Shown: positions 55,570-64,000, numbered from the stretch's first letter. The stretch: 64,000 bases of DNA from Paludibacteraceae bacterium (GCA_017962085.1 JAGCWA010000002.1:62001-126000); one strand, 5' to 3'. Notes: generated from the letters alone by a model not told the origin. Numbers and translations: made by a program.

Positions 55570-55577
55570 CAAAGGTA
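55570..55577 (-). promoter_or_regulatory. -7 box for the TerB/J-domain gene
   Basis: TACCTTTG on the minus strand, 14 nt before the start codon. Confidence 0.55.
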
Positions 55578-55678
55578 AAGATTAAGGTGGGTATTGGAAA
55601 ATTATTTTCGGTGTTTTTTCCTTCATCGTATGCTTCCCCCTAATAGTGCGTATCAATCGGTTATATGTTTTTTTGTTG

Positions 55679-55686
55679 TAACTTTG
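55679..55686 (+). promoter_or_regulatory. -7 box for the glycosyltransferase at 55714
   Basis: TAACTTTG, 27 nt before the ATG at 55714. Confidence 0.6.
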
Positions 55687-55713
55687 TGATGAATATTGTT
55701 ATGGCTTACTTCT

Positions 55714-56724
55714 ATGAATATTTTGTTAGCTACCCATCATCTGGAAAGAACGGGTGGAACGGAGGCTTTTACGTACGCGATGGCGACTTCCTTGAGAAGG
55801 CAAGGATATGATGTGGAGTACTATTGCTTCAAGCGGGGCGGTGTGTCTGACAGGATTGAGTCGATGGGCATTCCTTTCATGTCCCGCAAGCGTTATGACC
55901 TGGTGTTGCTGAACCACAAGCCGATAGCGGACAATCTTTGTGGAAAGGGGGTCCTCCTCCAAACCTGCCATGGTGTCATCCCGGAGATTGAGCAGCCGTC
56001 TCGTTACGCCGATATCTGGGTGAGTGTTTCTGAAGAGGTGAAAGCGCACGTCGAATCGTTGGGATTCCCTACGACCACTATATGGAATGGTATTGACTGT
56101 GAACGGTTTAAGCCTGTGAACGCATTGCATGATCGATTGACGACCGTTCTCTCGCTCTGTCAGTCTGAGAGGGCGCACGCCATGGTTAAGTCTTGCTGTG
56201 AGCGCCTGAACGTGGAGTTCCTGCGCGCGGATAAATTGATGGACGATGTGTGGGAAATAGAGGAGATGATGAACAAGGCGGATTTGGTCGTCGGAATCGG
56301 TCGCTCGCTCTATGACGCGATGGCTTGCGGTCGTGCGGTCGTTTCGTTCGATATGCGGGATTATAACGGGCAGACGAGCGGTTATGGGTATCTCTCCTCC
56401 GACAACGTGAACGAGGCGATGGTGGACAATTGCGTGAATAGGCATACGCGCACGCCTCTCGACGCCGAATCGTTGGAACGTGAGATTTCGAAGTACAAAA
56501 AGGAGGACGGGGAGTTTTTCCGGCAGTTCGCTCTGCGGAACCTGAACGTCGATGTGCAATTGCGGCGTTATATCCAACTCTATGAGGAATACCTCGCCCA
56601 GGAGAAGGATACTCCGTCATTGGCTAAGTTGAAGAGGGGTCTCCAAAAGAAACTGCACCAACTCTACGAATGGCAAAAATATTTTTTCAGGGGAAAGTCC
56701 CGTCAGAGATTTACTGCCCGGTGA
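55714..56724 (+). CDS. Glycosyltransferase, GT-B fold
   Basis: 336 residues. The start MNILLATHHLERTGGTEAFTYAMATSLRRQG is typical of GT4-type sugar transferases (TGGTE acceptor loop). The donor-binding half has ADLVVGIGRSLYDAMACGRAVVSFD, a variant of the EX7E region (Glu replaced at the first position), so donor use is less sure. The C-terminus is a basic helix. The ATG at 55714 fits the promoter better than an upstream TTG. It is convergent with the next glycosyltransferase gene. Confidence 0.8.
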   Translation: MNILLATHHLERTGGTEAFTYAMATSLRRQGYDVEYYCFKRGGVSDRIESMGIPFMSRKRYDLVLLNHKPIADNLCGKGVLLQTCHGVIPEIEQPSRYADIWVSVSEEVKAHVESLGFPTTTIWNGIDCERFKPVNALHDRLTTVLSLCQSERAHAMVKSCCERLNVEFLRADKLMDDVWEIEEMMNKADLVVGIGRSLYDAMACGRAVVSFDMRDYNGQTSGYGYLSSDNVNEAMVDNCVNRHTRTPLDAESLEREISKYKKEDGEFFRQFALRNLNVDVQLRRYIQLYEEYLAQEKDTPSLAKLKRGLQKKLHQLYEWQKYFFRGKSRQRFTAR

Positions 56725-56762
56725 CGTTCGGCGGACCATCCGGGGCTGCTAGGCGAAGGGAA

Positions 56763-57824
56763 TCACTTCCCCGCCATTAGTTCACGAAAGATTTCATTAT
56801 ATCGGCCGAGATGCTTTTCGTAAGAGAAGGATTCGGCGTAGGCTTTGTTGTCGAGGGCCATCGAAGGGTTGTTGTTGAACTGTTCGATCGCTTCCCGAAT
56901 CCTTGCCGCCATGTGTTCGGGTTCAAAGTTCTCCCAGAAGAAGACATGGTCCGCACCGATCTCCTTCAGGGATGTCTTGTCGGATGAGATGACTGGCTTG
57001 CCGAAGAACATGGCTTCGATGATAGGCAGTCCGAACCCTTCGAACAGAGATGGGAAGACAAACGCCTCGCAGTGGTTGTAGAGCCACACCTTTTCCGCAT
57101 GGAGGATTTCGCCCAGAAGGAAGACGTTGGTGATACCCTCGTCGTCGATTCTCTTCTGTATCATCTTCGCGTAGTCGGTGCTGTTTTTCCCTGCAATGAT
57201 GAGGTTATACTCCGGCATAAGCTTCATGGTGTCCAGAAGGGTGTGGAAATTCTTTTTAGGCAATAGCTGTCCGATGGTGAAGAGGAACTTCTTGCCATCC
57301 GCGCAAGGCAGGTTGGGCTGCTTCTCTGCGTTTGGAGACATGAATTCCACCCCGTTGTATATCACTTCGATAGGTTGCTCGATCGGGAAGTTTTGCTCCA
57401 CGTCGTTCTTCGCGAAGTTGGATATGCAGGTGATCTTGTCGGCTCGTTTTATCCTTTTGGTGATTTTGCGGATATATTTCTCCTTGGTCTTCCCCTTCTT
57501 TTCGTATAGGAAGTTCAGATCATGGATGGTCAGGATGTTTTTTGTCGATTGGCGGGATGGTGTTTGTCTAGCCAATTGGTGGATGGTATGCCACACGTCG
57601 AAGTGAGGCAACAGGCATGGGAATATTTTGTATATCTCCCTGCTGACGTGGTAGTGCACGTCCGGGCCGAATGCGTTGACGAATGACTTGGGAAGCAACA
57701 AATGGACTTCGTAATCGAGATCCTTCGCATGTGCCTGATAATATTTCGCATAATTGTATGCGACTTGACCCAAGCCGCAGTTGAGGTGTTTTAGGATTGA
57801 TAAGTCGATAAGTACTTTTCCCAT
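56763..57824 (-). CDS. Glycosyltransferase family 4 (GT1-like)
   Basis: 353 residues, GT-B fold. N-terminal LSILKHLNCGLGQVAYNYAKYY (acceptor-side Gly loop), then FTIGQLLPKKNFHTLLD and the donor-site FPSLFEGFGLPIIEAMFFGKPVISSD with the EX7E pair, and a C-terminal TSLKEIGADHVFF. A complete retaining glycosyltransferase, probably for LPS or capsule sugars. It runs toward the other glycosyltransferase gene, with 38 nt between the stops. Confidence 0.9.
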   Translation of the reverse strand: MGKVLIDLSILKHLNCGLGQVAYNYAKYYQAHAKDLDYEVHLLLPKSFVNAFGPDVHYHVSREIYKIFPCLLPHFDVWHTIHQLARQTPSRQSTKNILTIHDLNFLYEKKGKTKEKYIRKITKRIKRADKITCISNFAKNDVEQNFPIEQPIEVIYNGVEFMSPNAEKQPNLPCADGKKFLFTIGQLLPKKNFHTLLDTMKLMPEYNLIIAGKNSTDYAKMIQKRIDDEGITNVFLLGEILHAEKVWLYNHCEAFVFPSLFEGFGLPIIEAMFFGKPVISSDKTSLKEIGADHVFFWENFEPEHMAARIREAIEQFNNNPSMALDNKAYAESFSYEKHLGRYNEIFRELMAGK

Positions 57825-57845
57825 CTAAGCCAATGATTTGGGCGC

Positions 57846-57853
57846 AAAGGTAA
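57846..57853 (-). promoter_or_regulatory. -7 box for the GT4 gene
   Basis: TACCTTTG on the minus strand, 21 nt before the start codon. Confidence 0.6.
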
Positions 57854-58088
57854 TCATTTTAGCGGTAGAACTAAACATTATGTGCTAAGAAACTTAGTCT
57901 GACGTGGTCAAATATTCGTCAAGCGCAATGAACTATGGGTATTGAGCCCATGTTTTCCCCTGTGCATCCCCTTGCTGGTCGGAATCTTTTCTCTTCCCTT
58001 TAGGTTTGCTAGATGGTATATTTATATTTACTCAATGTTTTTGCCTTGGCGAGGAGTCAATGTTTGACGTTGGATGCTGCTCTGAATG

Positions 58089-58138
58089 TCATCGCCTCCG
58101 TTGGAGTCAACTAAATGTAACTCCAGCGGAGGCGATGA
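58089..58138. repeat. 19-bp hairpin in the 58 kb cluster
   Basis: Left arm 58089-58107 (TCATCGCCTCCGTTGGAGT) pairs with 58120-58138, one wobble pair, 12-nt loop. No clean T run on either side. Confidence 0.75.
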
Positions 58139-58153
58139 TTTGTTAAGGTGGCG

Positions 58154-58182
58154 GATGACCCGATGGGAATCGGAGTGTCATC
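58154..58182. repeat. Second hairpin of the cluster
   Basis: GATGAC-CCGAT pairs with ATCGG-(agt)-GTCATC, an 11-bp stem with a 3-nt bulge and 4-nt loop. Confidence 0.65.
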
Positions 58183-58218
58183 CCACTGAAAAATCTTGCC
58201 TAAAGGTTCTTTGGTTCC

Positions 58219-58242
58219 CTCTCCGCATAACTATGCGGAGAG
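58219..58242. repeat. Third palindrome of the cluster
   Basis: CTCTCCGCATA, AC, TATGCGGAGAG: 11-bp perfect arms separated by only two bases, so more likely a DNA-level site or cruciform than an RNA hairpin. Shares GCGGAG with the first hairpin. Confidence 0.7.
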
Positions 58243-58388
58243 TATATCTCAAACGGACAACTTCACATTCACATCGAACGTATCAAAGTACATCCCTATC
58301 GAAATAGGAATCAGGGGATACCTGAAATTTATTATATGTAGTTTATTAAGGTTAGCGTAAAAATTTACCCATAGGCAACGTCCTTATA

Positions 58389-58871
58389 TTATTTCTTTAT
58401 TAAGTGAAAAGATTTGTTGTCGACCGTGATCACGTACGTGCCGGCTGAGAACCTGTCGCAAATCCAGGCATTCCCCTGATTGTCGGAGTGAATGCTGTCG
58501 CGAAGGCTTCCGTTCTCCGAACTGATGGCGATCTCGCAGGACGGTGGCACACCGGTCAACTGGATGGATCTGCTCTTGCTGGAGATGATGCGGATGGCAT
58601 CGGATAATAACTCGGGAATGGAGGCCTTGTTCTCACAGAACTGATAGCCCTTGACATCCGCTACTCTGTAAGAACGATCGTCTGAACTCTCGACCGTCAA
58701 ACATCCCTTCCGAATCGAAATCATCGGATTGTCTGTGATCGAAAAAGAAAACTTCTTTCCCGAGAACGTCTCTATCGTCAAATATTTGGACTCCGTCGAA
58801 ATCGTCCTTGACATAGAGGCTAACAGACCTTGAATTGGTTTTAACAACTTACTACAACTTACCATTAGCAT
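58389..58871 (-). CDS. Small hypothetical protein with a sorting-tail-like C-terminus
   Basis: 160 residues. No clear signal peptide; the N-terminal MLMVSCSKLLKPIQGLLAS is unusual. From about residue 27 the sequence (YLTIETFSGKKFSFSITDNPMISIRKGCLTVES) resembles the short beta repeats at the ends of many Bacteroidales secreted proteins. The end (AGTYVITVDNKSFHLIKK) resembles a Por-type C-terminal segment. It may be the remnant of a larger secreted protein or a real small protein. A start at 58814 is also possible. Confidence 0.5.
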   Translation of the reverse strand: MLMVSCSKLLKPIQGLLASMSRTISTESKYLTIETFSGKKFSFSITDNPMISIRKGCLTVESSDDRSYRVADVKGYQFCENKASIPELLSDAIRIISSKSRSIQLTGVPPSCEIAISSENGSLRDSIHSDNQGNAWICDRFSAGTYVITVDNKSFHLIKK

Positions 58872-59178
58872 GCGAATAAAAAATTAATGACACTGAATTT
58901 ATATATTACCCAAAGTCACTAAATGGTTATTACATCATATACACACTTTACTTACATCGTTCCAATTTGTGACCCTTTATTTGTAATCTTGCATCACACA
59001 TCAATACGAATATAGCAAACCGTTTCCTGAATTCCAAATTATATTCTTGAAATCTCTACGCGCCACACTTATTTTGTGTCAATTGGTTAAATAACTTGAT
59101 TATATTGATTATTTACAATTCCACACTTTTTTTCTTGCTTTCAATTCGTCTCTAATTTATGGATAATCAGCGGTTTGC
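58872..59178. other. AT-rich intergenic region, nothing recognised
   Basis: 307 bp, strongly AT-rich, between two minus-strand genes. No ORF, no TAnnTTTG box on the minus strand and no hairpin with a T run was found. Confidence 0.5.
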
Positions 59179-60321
59179 CTACTCTCCTCCCCTCTCGTTG
59201 AGGGCCTTCCACATCGCATTGGCGGCTCTGTCCGAGGCGGATTCGTGGCCTAACAGTTCGATGAGTTCGTCATAGTCCCGCAACACCTGCTCCCGCTGGC
59301 TCTCCGTACGTAGTTTGTCGATCTCCTCTCGTACCTTTTTGACCGTGAAATTCTCGGATACAAGCTCTTGCACCACCCATTTGTCGGCGATCAGATTCAC
59401 CAAGGAAATGTATGGCACCCGGATGAAGAGCTCCAGGAAACGGTGGACCAACCACCCTCCCGAAATCATGTAGACGACTACCTGCGGCACACGCAACAGG
59501 GCGGTCTCCAACGTGGCGGTGCCTGAGCAGACAATGGCTAGCTCCGATTGCTGCAACAGCTCGTACGTCTCGTCGTAGATGATTTTTGCGTCGTATTTTT
59601 TTATGATGGGGTCGTATACGGATGGGTCGATGGATTTCACGCCCGCTACGACCAATTGGTACTCCTTGTATTGTGAAGCGGATTCCAACATGATGGGAAG
59701 CGAACTCTTGATCTCTTGCACACGGCTGCCCGCCAATAGGGCGATGATCGGTTGTGCACCGATTCCTGTACGTGCCTCGAAGGTTTCTCTTGGCTCGTCC
59801 TTGTGCTTCCTCGCCTCCACCGCGTCGACGCACGGATTGCCCACGTAATCGACGGTGTAGCCTCTCTCCCCGAACCATTTCACCTCGAAAGGAAGGATGG
59901 AGAAGACCTTGTCCACGTACTTGCGGATGGACTTCAGACGATACTCCTTCCACGCCCACAGCTTAGGCGAAATATAGTAGTACACAGGCACGGAAGGCAT
60001 GTTCTCCTTCACGAACTGCGCCATTTTCAGGTTGAAGCTGGGGTAATCGACCAGGATCAGCACGTCCGGGGCATAGTCTAGGATGGCTTGCTTGCACTGT
60101 TTGATGTTCGACAGGACGGTACGGGCATGGAGCAACACAGGGATGATGCCCATGAAGGCCATCTCCTTGTAATGCTTCACCAATTTGCCTCCTTGCGCCA
60201 ACATCAGGTCGCCACCAAGGAAACAGAACTCCGCCCCCGCATCCTTCATCTTGATGGAGGCCATCAGATTGGAGGCGTGTAGGTCTCCCGAAGCTTCCCC
60301 CGCTATGATGAAGTACTTCAT
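59179..60321 (-). CDS. lpxB: Lipid-A-disaccharide synthase
   Basis: Condenses UDP-2,3-diacylglucosamine with lipid X to make the lipid A disaccharide, at the inner membrane. 380 residues: N-terminal YFIIAGEASGDLHASNLMASIK, ILVDYPSFNLKMAQF, YYISPKLWAWKEYRLKSIRKYVDKVFSILPFE and LLAGSRVQEIKSSLPIM are all diagnostic, and ELAIVCSGTATLETALLRVPQVVVY is the donor-site motif. I chose the ATG at 60321, which overlaps the upstream gene's stop as ATGA. A longer frame would add an unrelated leader. Confidence 0.97.
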   Translation of the reverse strand: MKYFIIAGEASGDLHASNLMASIKMKDAGAEFCFLGGDLMLAQGGKLVKHYKEMAFMGIIPVLLHARTVLSNIKQCKQAILDYAPDVLILVDYPSFNLKMAQFVKENMPSVPVYYYISPKLWAWKEYRLKSIRKYVDKVFSILPFEVKWFGERGYTVDYVGNPCVDAVEARKHKDEPRETFEARTGIGAQPIIALLAGSRVQEIKSSLPIMLESASQYKEYQLVVAGVKSIDPSVYDPIIKKYDAKIIYDETYELLQQSELAIVCSGTATLETALLRVPQVVVYMISGGWLVHRFLELFIRVPYISLVNLIADKWVVQELVSENFTVKKVREEIDKLRTESQREQVLRDYDELIELLGHESASDRAANAMWKALNERGGE

Positions 60322-60746
60322 ACGACGTGCAGGAATAGGAAAGCTGTGATCAATAGGGAGGCAACCACCACACCGTAGTTTGTCTTCCATCGCTCTAGTT
60401 TATAGAGGATGAAGAACAATATGAGGTTTGGAATCATGGCGGTCATCATGATGGTCTGGAAGCCCTCGCTGTTATAGACTTGCTTGAGGAGGTCTTTTAG
60501 TCCTACGTCGGGCAATTCGGAGTAGGTCACCAGACGGATGGTGATGATGGAAAGCAGGACGGCGCCGAAGAGGCCGACGAAGAAATTGTCGAAAGACATC
60601 TTTGGTTTCTTCTCTTCCATCCAGTCTTCGTCGAATTGTTCCTCGACCATGTGCTCGCCGAGCATTAGCTCTTCATCCAACTCCTCGTCTTCTTCGTCGG
60701 AATGGTCCTTGTCCAAGTAATCTTCGTTCAAATTGTTATTTGCCAT
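60318..60746 (-). CDS. Small membrane protein between surE and lpxB
   Basis: 142 residues: a strongly acidic N-terminus (about 1-47), then three hydrophobic helices (about 51-73, 94-114 and 122-141). No family recognised. It overlaps surE by 11 nt and lpxB by 4 nt, so expression is tightly coupled to both. Such small membrane proteins beside lpxB occur in related genomes but have no assigned role; a link to lipid A synthesis is inference from position only. Confidence 0.72.
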   Translation of the reverse strand: MANNNLNEDYLDKDHSDEEDEELDEELMLGEHMVEEQFDEDWMEEKKPKMSFDNFFVGLFGAVLLSIITIRLVTYSELPDVGLKDLLKQVYNSEGFQTIMMTAMIPNLILFFILYKLERWKTNYGVVVASLLITAFLFLHVV

Positions 60747-61497
60747 ATTTGTATTTCAGTTTGTTTAAGTAATTATAGTCTGTGTGGTCCACGAGCATAG
60801 GCACGACGGAAGCCATGTGGTGCGCAAGCGCCCACTCGTCGGTGTCTTCCGCCTCCGGTTCACGGTTGTGGAACTCGCCTGCCAAGAGATATGCGTCGGT
60901 GTCGTAAGGCATGTACTCCTCGCTCCAGCGGGCATTGGCCTCGCGGCAGAAGCGGATCTCCTTCACTTCTCCTTCCGGGAAGTTCACGTTCAGCAGAGTG
61001 CCCAAAGGCAATGGTGTGCTCAGCACGTCGCTGATCATCTGTGAAATGATGGGCAGGGCGTGCTCCAAGTCCAGCTTGGCAGCGAATTGCACGCTGGAGA
61101 AGGCGATGGAGGATATGTTGTTGACGCATCCTTCGATGGCGGCGCCGATTGTTCCCGAATAGACTGCGTTCACCGAGGAGTTGGACCCATGGTTGATGCC
61201 TGAGATTACCAGGTCGGGACGTTTCTCCTTGAAGATGGTGTATAGGGAAAGCTTCACACAGTCCACGGGCGTTCCGTTGCAGGAGTAGACGGTCATCTCC
61301 TCGCTTTCGGAGACCAAAGTCATCTTCAGGGGTACGCTATGGGTGATGGCGCATGATTTTCCTGACTGTTGGCAGTCTGGCGCCACAATCACCACCTTCC
61401 CGTGCTGGCGGGCCACCTCCGACAGTTTGGTGATACCGTCTGATTGGTAACCATCGTCGTTGGTGATCAATATGATTGGTTTTTCCTTTTTCATCAT
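60736..61497 (-). CDS. surE: SurE, 5'/3'-nucleotidase
   Basis: Metal-dependent phosphatase acting on nucleoside monophosphates and short polyphosphates. 253 residues. ILITNDDGYQSDGI at the N-terminus supplies the two Asp metal ligands, Ser in QSGKSCAIT and Asn in SGINHGSNSSVNAVYSGTIGAAIEG are the other conserved ligands. Complete. It overlaps the GH10-like gene by 4 nt and the small membrane protein gene by 11 nt. Confidence 0.95.
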   Translation of the reverse strand: MMKKEKPIILITNDDGYQSDGITKLSEVARQHGKVVIVAPDCQQSGKSCAITHSVPLKMTLVSESEEMTVYSCNGTPVDCVKLSLYTIFKEKRPDLVISGINHGSNSSVNAVYSGTIGAAIEGCVNNISSIAFSSVQFAAKLDLEHALPIISQMISDVLSTPLPLGTLLNVNFPEGEVKEIRFCREANARWSEEYMPYDTDAYLLAGEFHNREPEAEDTDEWALAHHMASVVPMLVDHTDYNYLNKLKYKYGK

Positions 61498-63038
61498 TCG
61501 TATATTTTGATCATGCTTTGTTGAATGGCCGGTTGTTTCTTCCAGTATAGGAAGGTCTCCGGTTCAGACTCGTTTCCGTAGCGGTTCACGGCCGTGACGA
61601 CTATGTTATAGATCGTGTCGTTGAGTTTATACTGAGAGAGGTTGACCTCCGTGTTGGGGGTCAAGCATAAGATGTTCTTCGGGTTGTCGAAGTCACACTC
61701 CTCCGAGTCCTCGAAGGCGTAGACCACATAGTAGGATGTCGCTTCTCCCCCATCCGCCACGACTGGGCTCCAGCGGAGCGTGTCCGAGTCTATGCGCACA
61801 TTCAGAGGAAAGAACGCCTCCGCACCTTTCCCGTGCGTAGGAGGCAAGGCGGGGTAAGGCTGGTACGTGGTTTTTAAGCTATCCAGCAAGCCTTGCGGGT
61901 TGCGCAGGAAGTAGCAGGTGCTGTAGTAGATGACACCCTCGATATCGACGCATTGCTCGTTGAAGCGTAGCTGACGGGCCAATTCGTTGGGTGTCTTCCA
62001 CGCTTTGGTCTTATTCACGGCGAGGCCTGATGCGTAGAGCCCGAAGTAGAGGTTGCAGTTCTTCACGTTCTCGCGCCACCAAGGGGCCAGAACTGCGTAG
62101 TCCGCCACTGTCTTGCCTACTTCCCAATAGAGTTGTGGGGCGATGTAGTCGATCCATCCTTTGTCCGCCCAAAGCAGCACGTCGGCATAGAGGTCGTCGT
62201 AGTTGGTGCATCCCGCTTTCGTGTTGGATCCTCTCGGGTCTTGCGACTTGTTCCTCCACACACCGAACGGACTGATGCCGAACTGCACCCAAGGCTTGGT
62301 TTCGAGCAACATTTCGTGGATGCGTTTCACGATACGGTTGACGTTGTCGCGCCTCCAGTCGCCTTTATCCTTGAATCCGTGGTTGTTCGCGCGGAAGGTA
62401 CCCTCGTCGGGGAATTCCTTTCCTTTGATGGGGTATGGATAGAAGTAGTCGTCGAGGTGCAGACCGTCGATGTCGTAGCGTGTGACGATGTCCTTGAGCA
62501 CTTTCAGTAGGAACTTCGCGGTCTCTTCCTTTCCCGGGTCGAAATAGATTTTCTCCCCGTAGGTGATGAATAATTCAGGCTTTTTGTGGTAGATATGGTT
62601 GGCGGCGAGTTGTGCGGTCGGTGTGTTGGTCACACGGTAGGGATTGATCCAGGCGTGCAGTTCCATGCAACGCTTATGGCACTCCTCCACGGCCACCTGC
62701 AGGGGGTCGAAGTCGGTTGACGGGGCTTTCCCTTGCTCCCCCGTCAACCATTCCGACCACGGTTCTATCTTAGACTTATACAGGGCATCGGCGGTAGGTC
62801 TCACTTGGAACATGATAGCGTTGACACCGCAGTGGTGCAGCGAATCGATCATTTTAACCAATTCCTCTTTCTGTGTCTCGGCTGGAGCTGTTTTGTCCGT
62901 CGGCCAGTCTATGTTGGCGACCGTTGCCATCCAAGCGCCGCGCATTTCCCTCTTTTTCTGTGCGGTAGCGTCAGAGAGGAAGGTGAATAATAGAAAGAAG
63001 ATCGCGAATGCCTCTGATATAAATCTTTTACTTTTCAT
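61494..63038 (-). CDS. Exported GH10-like (GHL10/DUF187) glycoside hydrolase with FN3 tail
   Basis: 514 residues, signal peptide MKSKRFISEAFAIFFLLFTFLSDATA. The mature start KREMRGAWMATVANIDWP, HAWINPYRV, DGLHLDDYFYPYP and WIDYIAPQLYWEVG are hallmarks of the GHL10 family, whose substrates are poorly known (possibly cell-wall or glycan related). A fibronectin III-like domain forms the last 120 residues. The start overlaps the end of the GH5 gene by 11 nt and its end overlaps surE by 4 nt. Confidence 0.9.
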   Translation of the reverse strand: MKSKRFISEAFAIFFLLFTFLSDATAQKKREMRGAWMATVANIDWPTDKTAPAETQKEELVKMIDSLHHCGVNAIMFQVRPTADALYKSKIEPWSEWLTGEQGKAPSTDFDPLQVAVEECHKRCMELHAWINPYRVTNTPTAQLAANHIYHKKPELFITYGEKIYFDPGKEETAKFLLKVLKDIVTRYDIDGLHLDDYFYPYPIKGKEFPDEGTFRANNHGFKDKGDWRRDNVNRIVKRIHEMLLETKPWVQFGISPFGVWRNKSQDPRGSNTKAGCTNYDDLYADVLLWADKGWIDYIAPQLYWEVGKTVADYAVLAPWWRENVKNCNLYFGLYASGLAVNKTKAWKTPNELARQLRFNEQCVDIEGVIYYSTCYFLRNPQGLLDSLKTTYQPYPALPPTHGKGAEAFFPLNVRIDSDTLRWSPVVADGGEATSYYVVYAFEDSEECDFDNPKNILCLTPNTEVNLSQYKLNDTIYNIVVTAVNRYGNESEPETFLYWKKQPAIQQSMIKIYE

Positions 63039-64000
63039 GTAGTTTCTTGTAAATATATTGGCCCGACTCCGTAAGGATACGTTTGTCGCAGATCAGGAGG
63101 TTACCCTCGTTCCACTTCAGGGTTGCGCTCGCGCCACCCTCCGCGCTGAAGCTCCAGTTGCACCAGCTGACTTTTTGTCCGCCGAGGTTATCACCGTCCA
63201 GGATCTTCAACCAACGGTCTGTGATGTCAGGTCTGAAGTTGTTCCAACCGCTTGCGTCAGTCGTTCCGAATTCTGTCACAAAGATAGGCAATGTAGCCAA
63301 AATACAAGGCGTATGGGAAGCGGAATCTCCCTCACGCAACGGTTTCATGTAGTCATGTCCTCTGTATGGGGAATCTTTGTCTATGCCGTCGTAGTGGGAA
63401 GCAGAGTAGAAGTGGAAGGAGTACATCAGGTTGTCATAGACGTTACCGTTCTCATCCTGAGGCTCGTTGCCGATGACCACGTGGGCGTCCTGGCTCCAGT
63501 TAGGCGTACCGCAGATGCAGATGACATCCTTGTCGTAGGTACGGATGATCTTCAGCATATCCTCGCAGTAAGGCTTGATGTGGTTAGGCCAGGTTGTGGC
63601 GCCGTTACGAGGGTTCGGTTCGTTGCAGAGCTCGTAGATTATATGTTTCTGGTTCTGGAAACGACGTGCGCAATAGGTGAAGAAGTCGCCCGCCAAGTCG
63701 ATGCCCGACGATGGGTGCTTGCGGTACTGCTTAGCCTCCGGGTTGCCCGGGTTGTGCACGTGCCAGTCGATCAGGAGGTACATACCGTTCTCTCCGCACC
63801 ATTTCACCGCATTTTCGAGGTGACGGGAGCGGTGGGTCTCGTTGTATGCGTATCCGCCCTCCTCGTCCACGTAGAAGACGATACGGAAGACGGAGCAGTT
63901 CCAGTCGTTGCGTAATGCCTTGATGTTCTCTTCTGTGATGTCCGCCACACCTGCCCATTGCAGTCCGTGCGAGCTCATGCCCTTCAGTTGGACAGGATTG
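63028..64000 (-). CDS. GH5-family glycoside hydrolase, 5' end outside window
   Basis: Endo-beta-glycanase with a TIM barrel. The frame stays open to the window edge; the residues before the first Met (NPVQLKG) continue the usual GH5 start VQLKGMSSHGLQW, so the Met at 63978 is internal. Catalytic acid Glu in YELCNEPN and nucleophile Glu in FVTEFGTTDASG are both present, as are RIVFYVDE and LLIDWHVHNPGN. Substrate could be cellulose, mannan or xyloglucan; subfamily is not resolved. It overlaps the next gene by 11 nt. Confidence 0.92.
   Translation of the reverse strand, partial: NPVQLKGMSSHGLQWAGVADITEENIKALRNDWNCSVFRIVFYVDEEGGYAYNETHRSRHLENAVKWCGENGMYLLIDWHVHNPGNPEAKQYRKHPSSGIDLAGDFFTYCARRFQNQKHIIYELCNEPNPRNGATTWPNHIKPYCEDMLKIIRTYDKDVICICGTPNWSQDAHVVIGNEPQDENGNVYDNLMYSFHFYSASHYDGIDKDSPYRGHDYMKPLREGDSASHTPCILATLPIFVTEFGTTDASGWNNFRPDITDRWLKILDGDNLGGQKVSWCNWSFSAEGGASATLKWNEGNLLICDKRILTESGQYIYKKLHEK

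Larger units (their letters stand above)
57854..58388. other. Gene-free region with three strong palindromes
   Basis: About 535 bp without a credible gene between the 5' end of the GT4 gene and the 3' end of a small hypothetical gene. The right half holds three palindromes (58089-58138, 58154-58182, 58219-58242); the left half (57854-58080) shows nothing I recognise. Confidence 0.6.

Noticed and set aside
55726..56577. 283-residue frame opposite the glycosyltransferase
   Set aside because: Arg/His-rich shadow without any motif.

Overview
The window is a 64 kb piece of a Bacteroidales (Bacteroidota) chromosome, plausibly Prevotellaceae or a close family; the exact genus cannot be fixed by eye. 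Three things support this. At least twenty genes are preceded by the Bacteroidota primary-sigma promoter (TAnnTTTG at -7, several with TTG/TTTG 19-20 nt upstream). The protein content includes lipoproteins with Bacteroidales lipoboxes, a Por/T9SS-type C-terminal sorting tail, a BT0820-type HAD hydrolase and a PCMD-like protein. The menaquinone order menF-menD-menB-menC also fits. Most of the window is housekeeping DNA. I see no rRNA, CRISPR array, insertion sequence or prophage.

Layout, left to right. 1-3745: 3' part of a UvrD/PcrA helicase, then grpE-dnaJ. 3746-5508: an XRE-type regulator whose own promoter sits inside a palindrome repeated four times upstream, followed by a 1.15 kb gene-free stretch that is palindrome-rich in its first part and very AT-rich in its second. 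5509-7058: recR, a membrane protein and a HAD hydrolase. 7124-16110, minus strand: tilS with a nucleoside phosphorylase, aspS, a family 2 glycosyltransferase, and gyrA with a TPR protein. 16310-22200, plus strand: clpC tightly followed by a patatin/outer-membrane-barrel protein, then a lipoprotein. 22201-22610: a small minus-strand unit with promoter, 18-codon ORF and hairpin. 22611-29873: a phosphoesterase, an atypical SDR, trkA, a very large secreted protein with an HExxH motif, and a small exported protein.

29956-34462, minus: an AspT/YidE-like transporter bracketed by REP-like palindromes, purA, and a pseudouridine synthase with a 220-residue Asn/Gly/Arg repeat extension. 34699-39050, minus: a PAP2 phosphatase, a candidate 180-nt small RNA, an SDR, a WalJ-like MBL hydrolase and MltF. 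39188-43943, plus: menF-menD-menB-menC, with a 32-bp tandem repeat ending in a hairpin before menC. 43946-49800: a PCMD-like protein and a lipoprotein (minus), then an L,D-transpeptidase-like protein, a SEL1-repeat protein with a strongly acidic segment, a membrane protein and an SDR (plus).

49890-50241: tRNA-Lys(CTT), tRNA-Ser(TGA), terminator, tRNA-Ser(CGA). 50279-57824: DUF445 and DUF4349 proteins, two paralogous acyltransferases, a TerB/J-domain membrane protein and two convergent glycosyltransferases. 57854-58388: a gene-free cluster of three strong palindromes. 58389-64000, minus: a small hypothetical protein, then an overlapping run GH5 - GH10-like - surE - small membrane protein - lpxB, the GH5 gene cut by the window edge.

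No clear novel multi-gene system was found. The best leads are non-coding or regulatory: the XRE operator array, the 18-codon unit, the candidate small RNA and the palindrome cluster at 58.1 kb.
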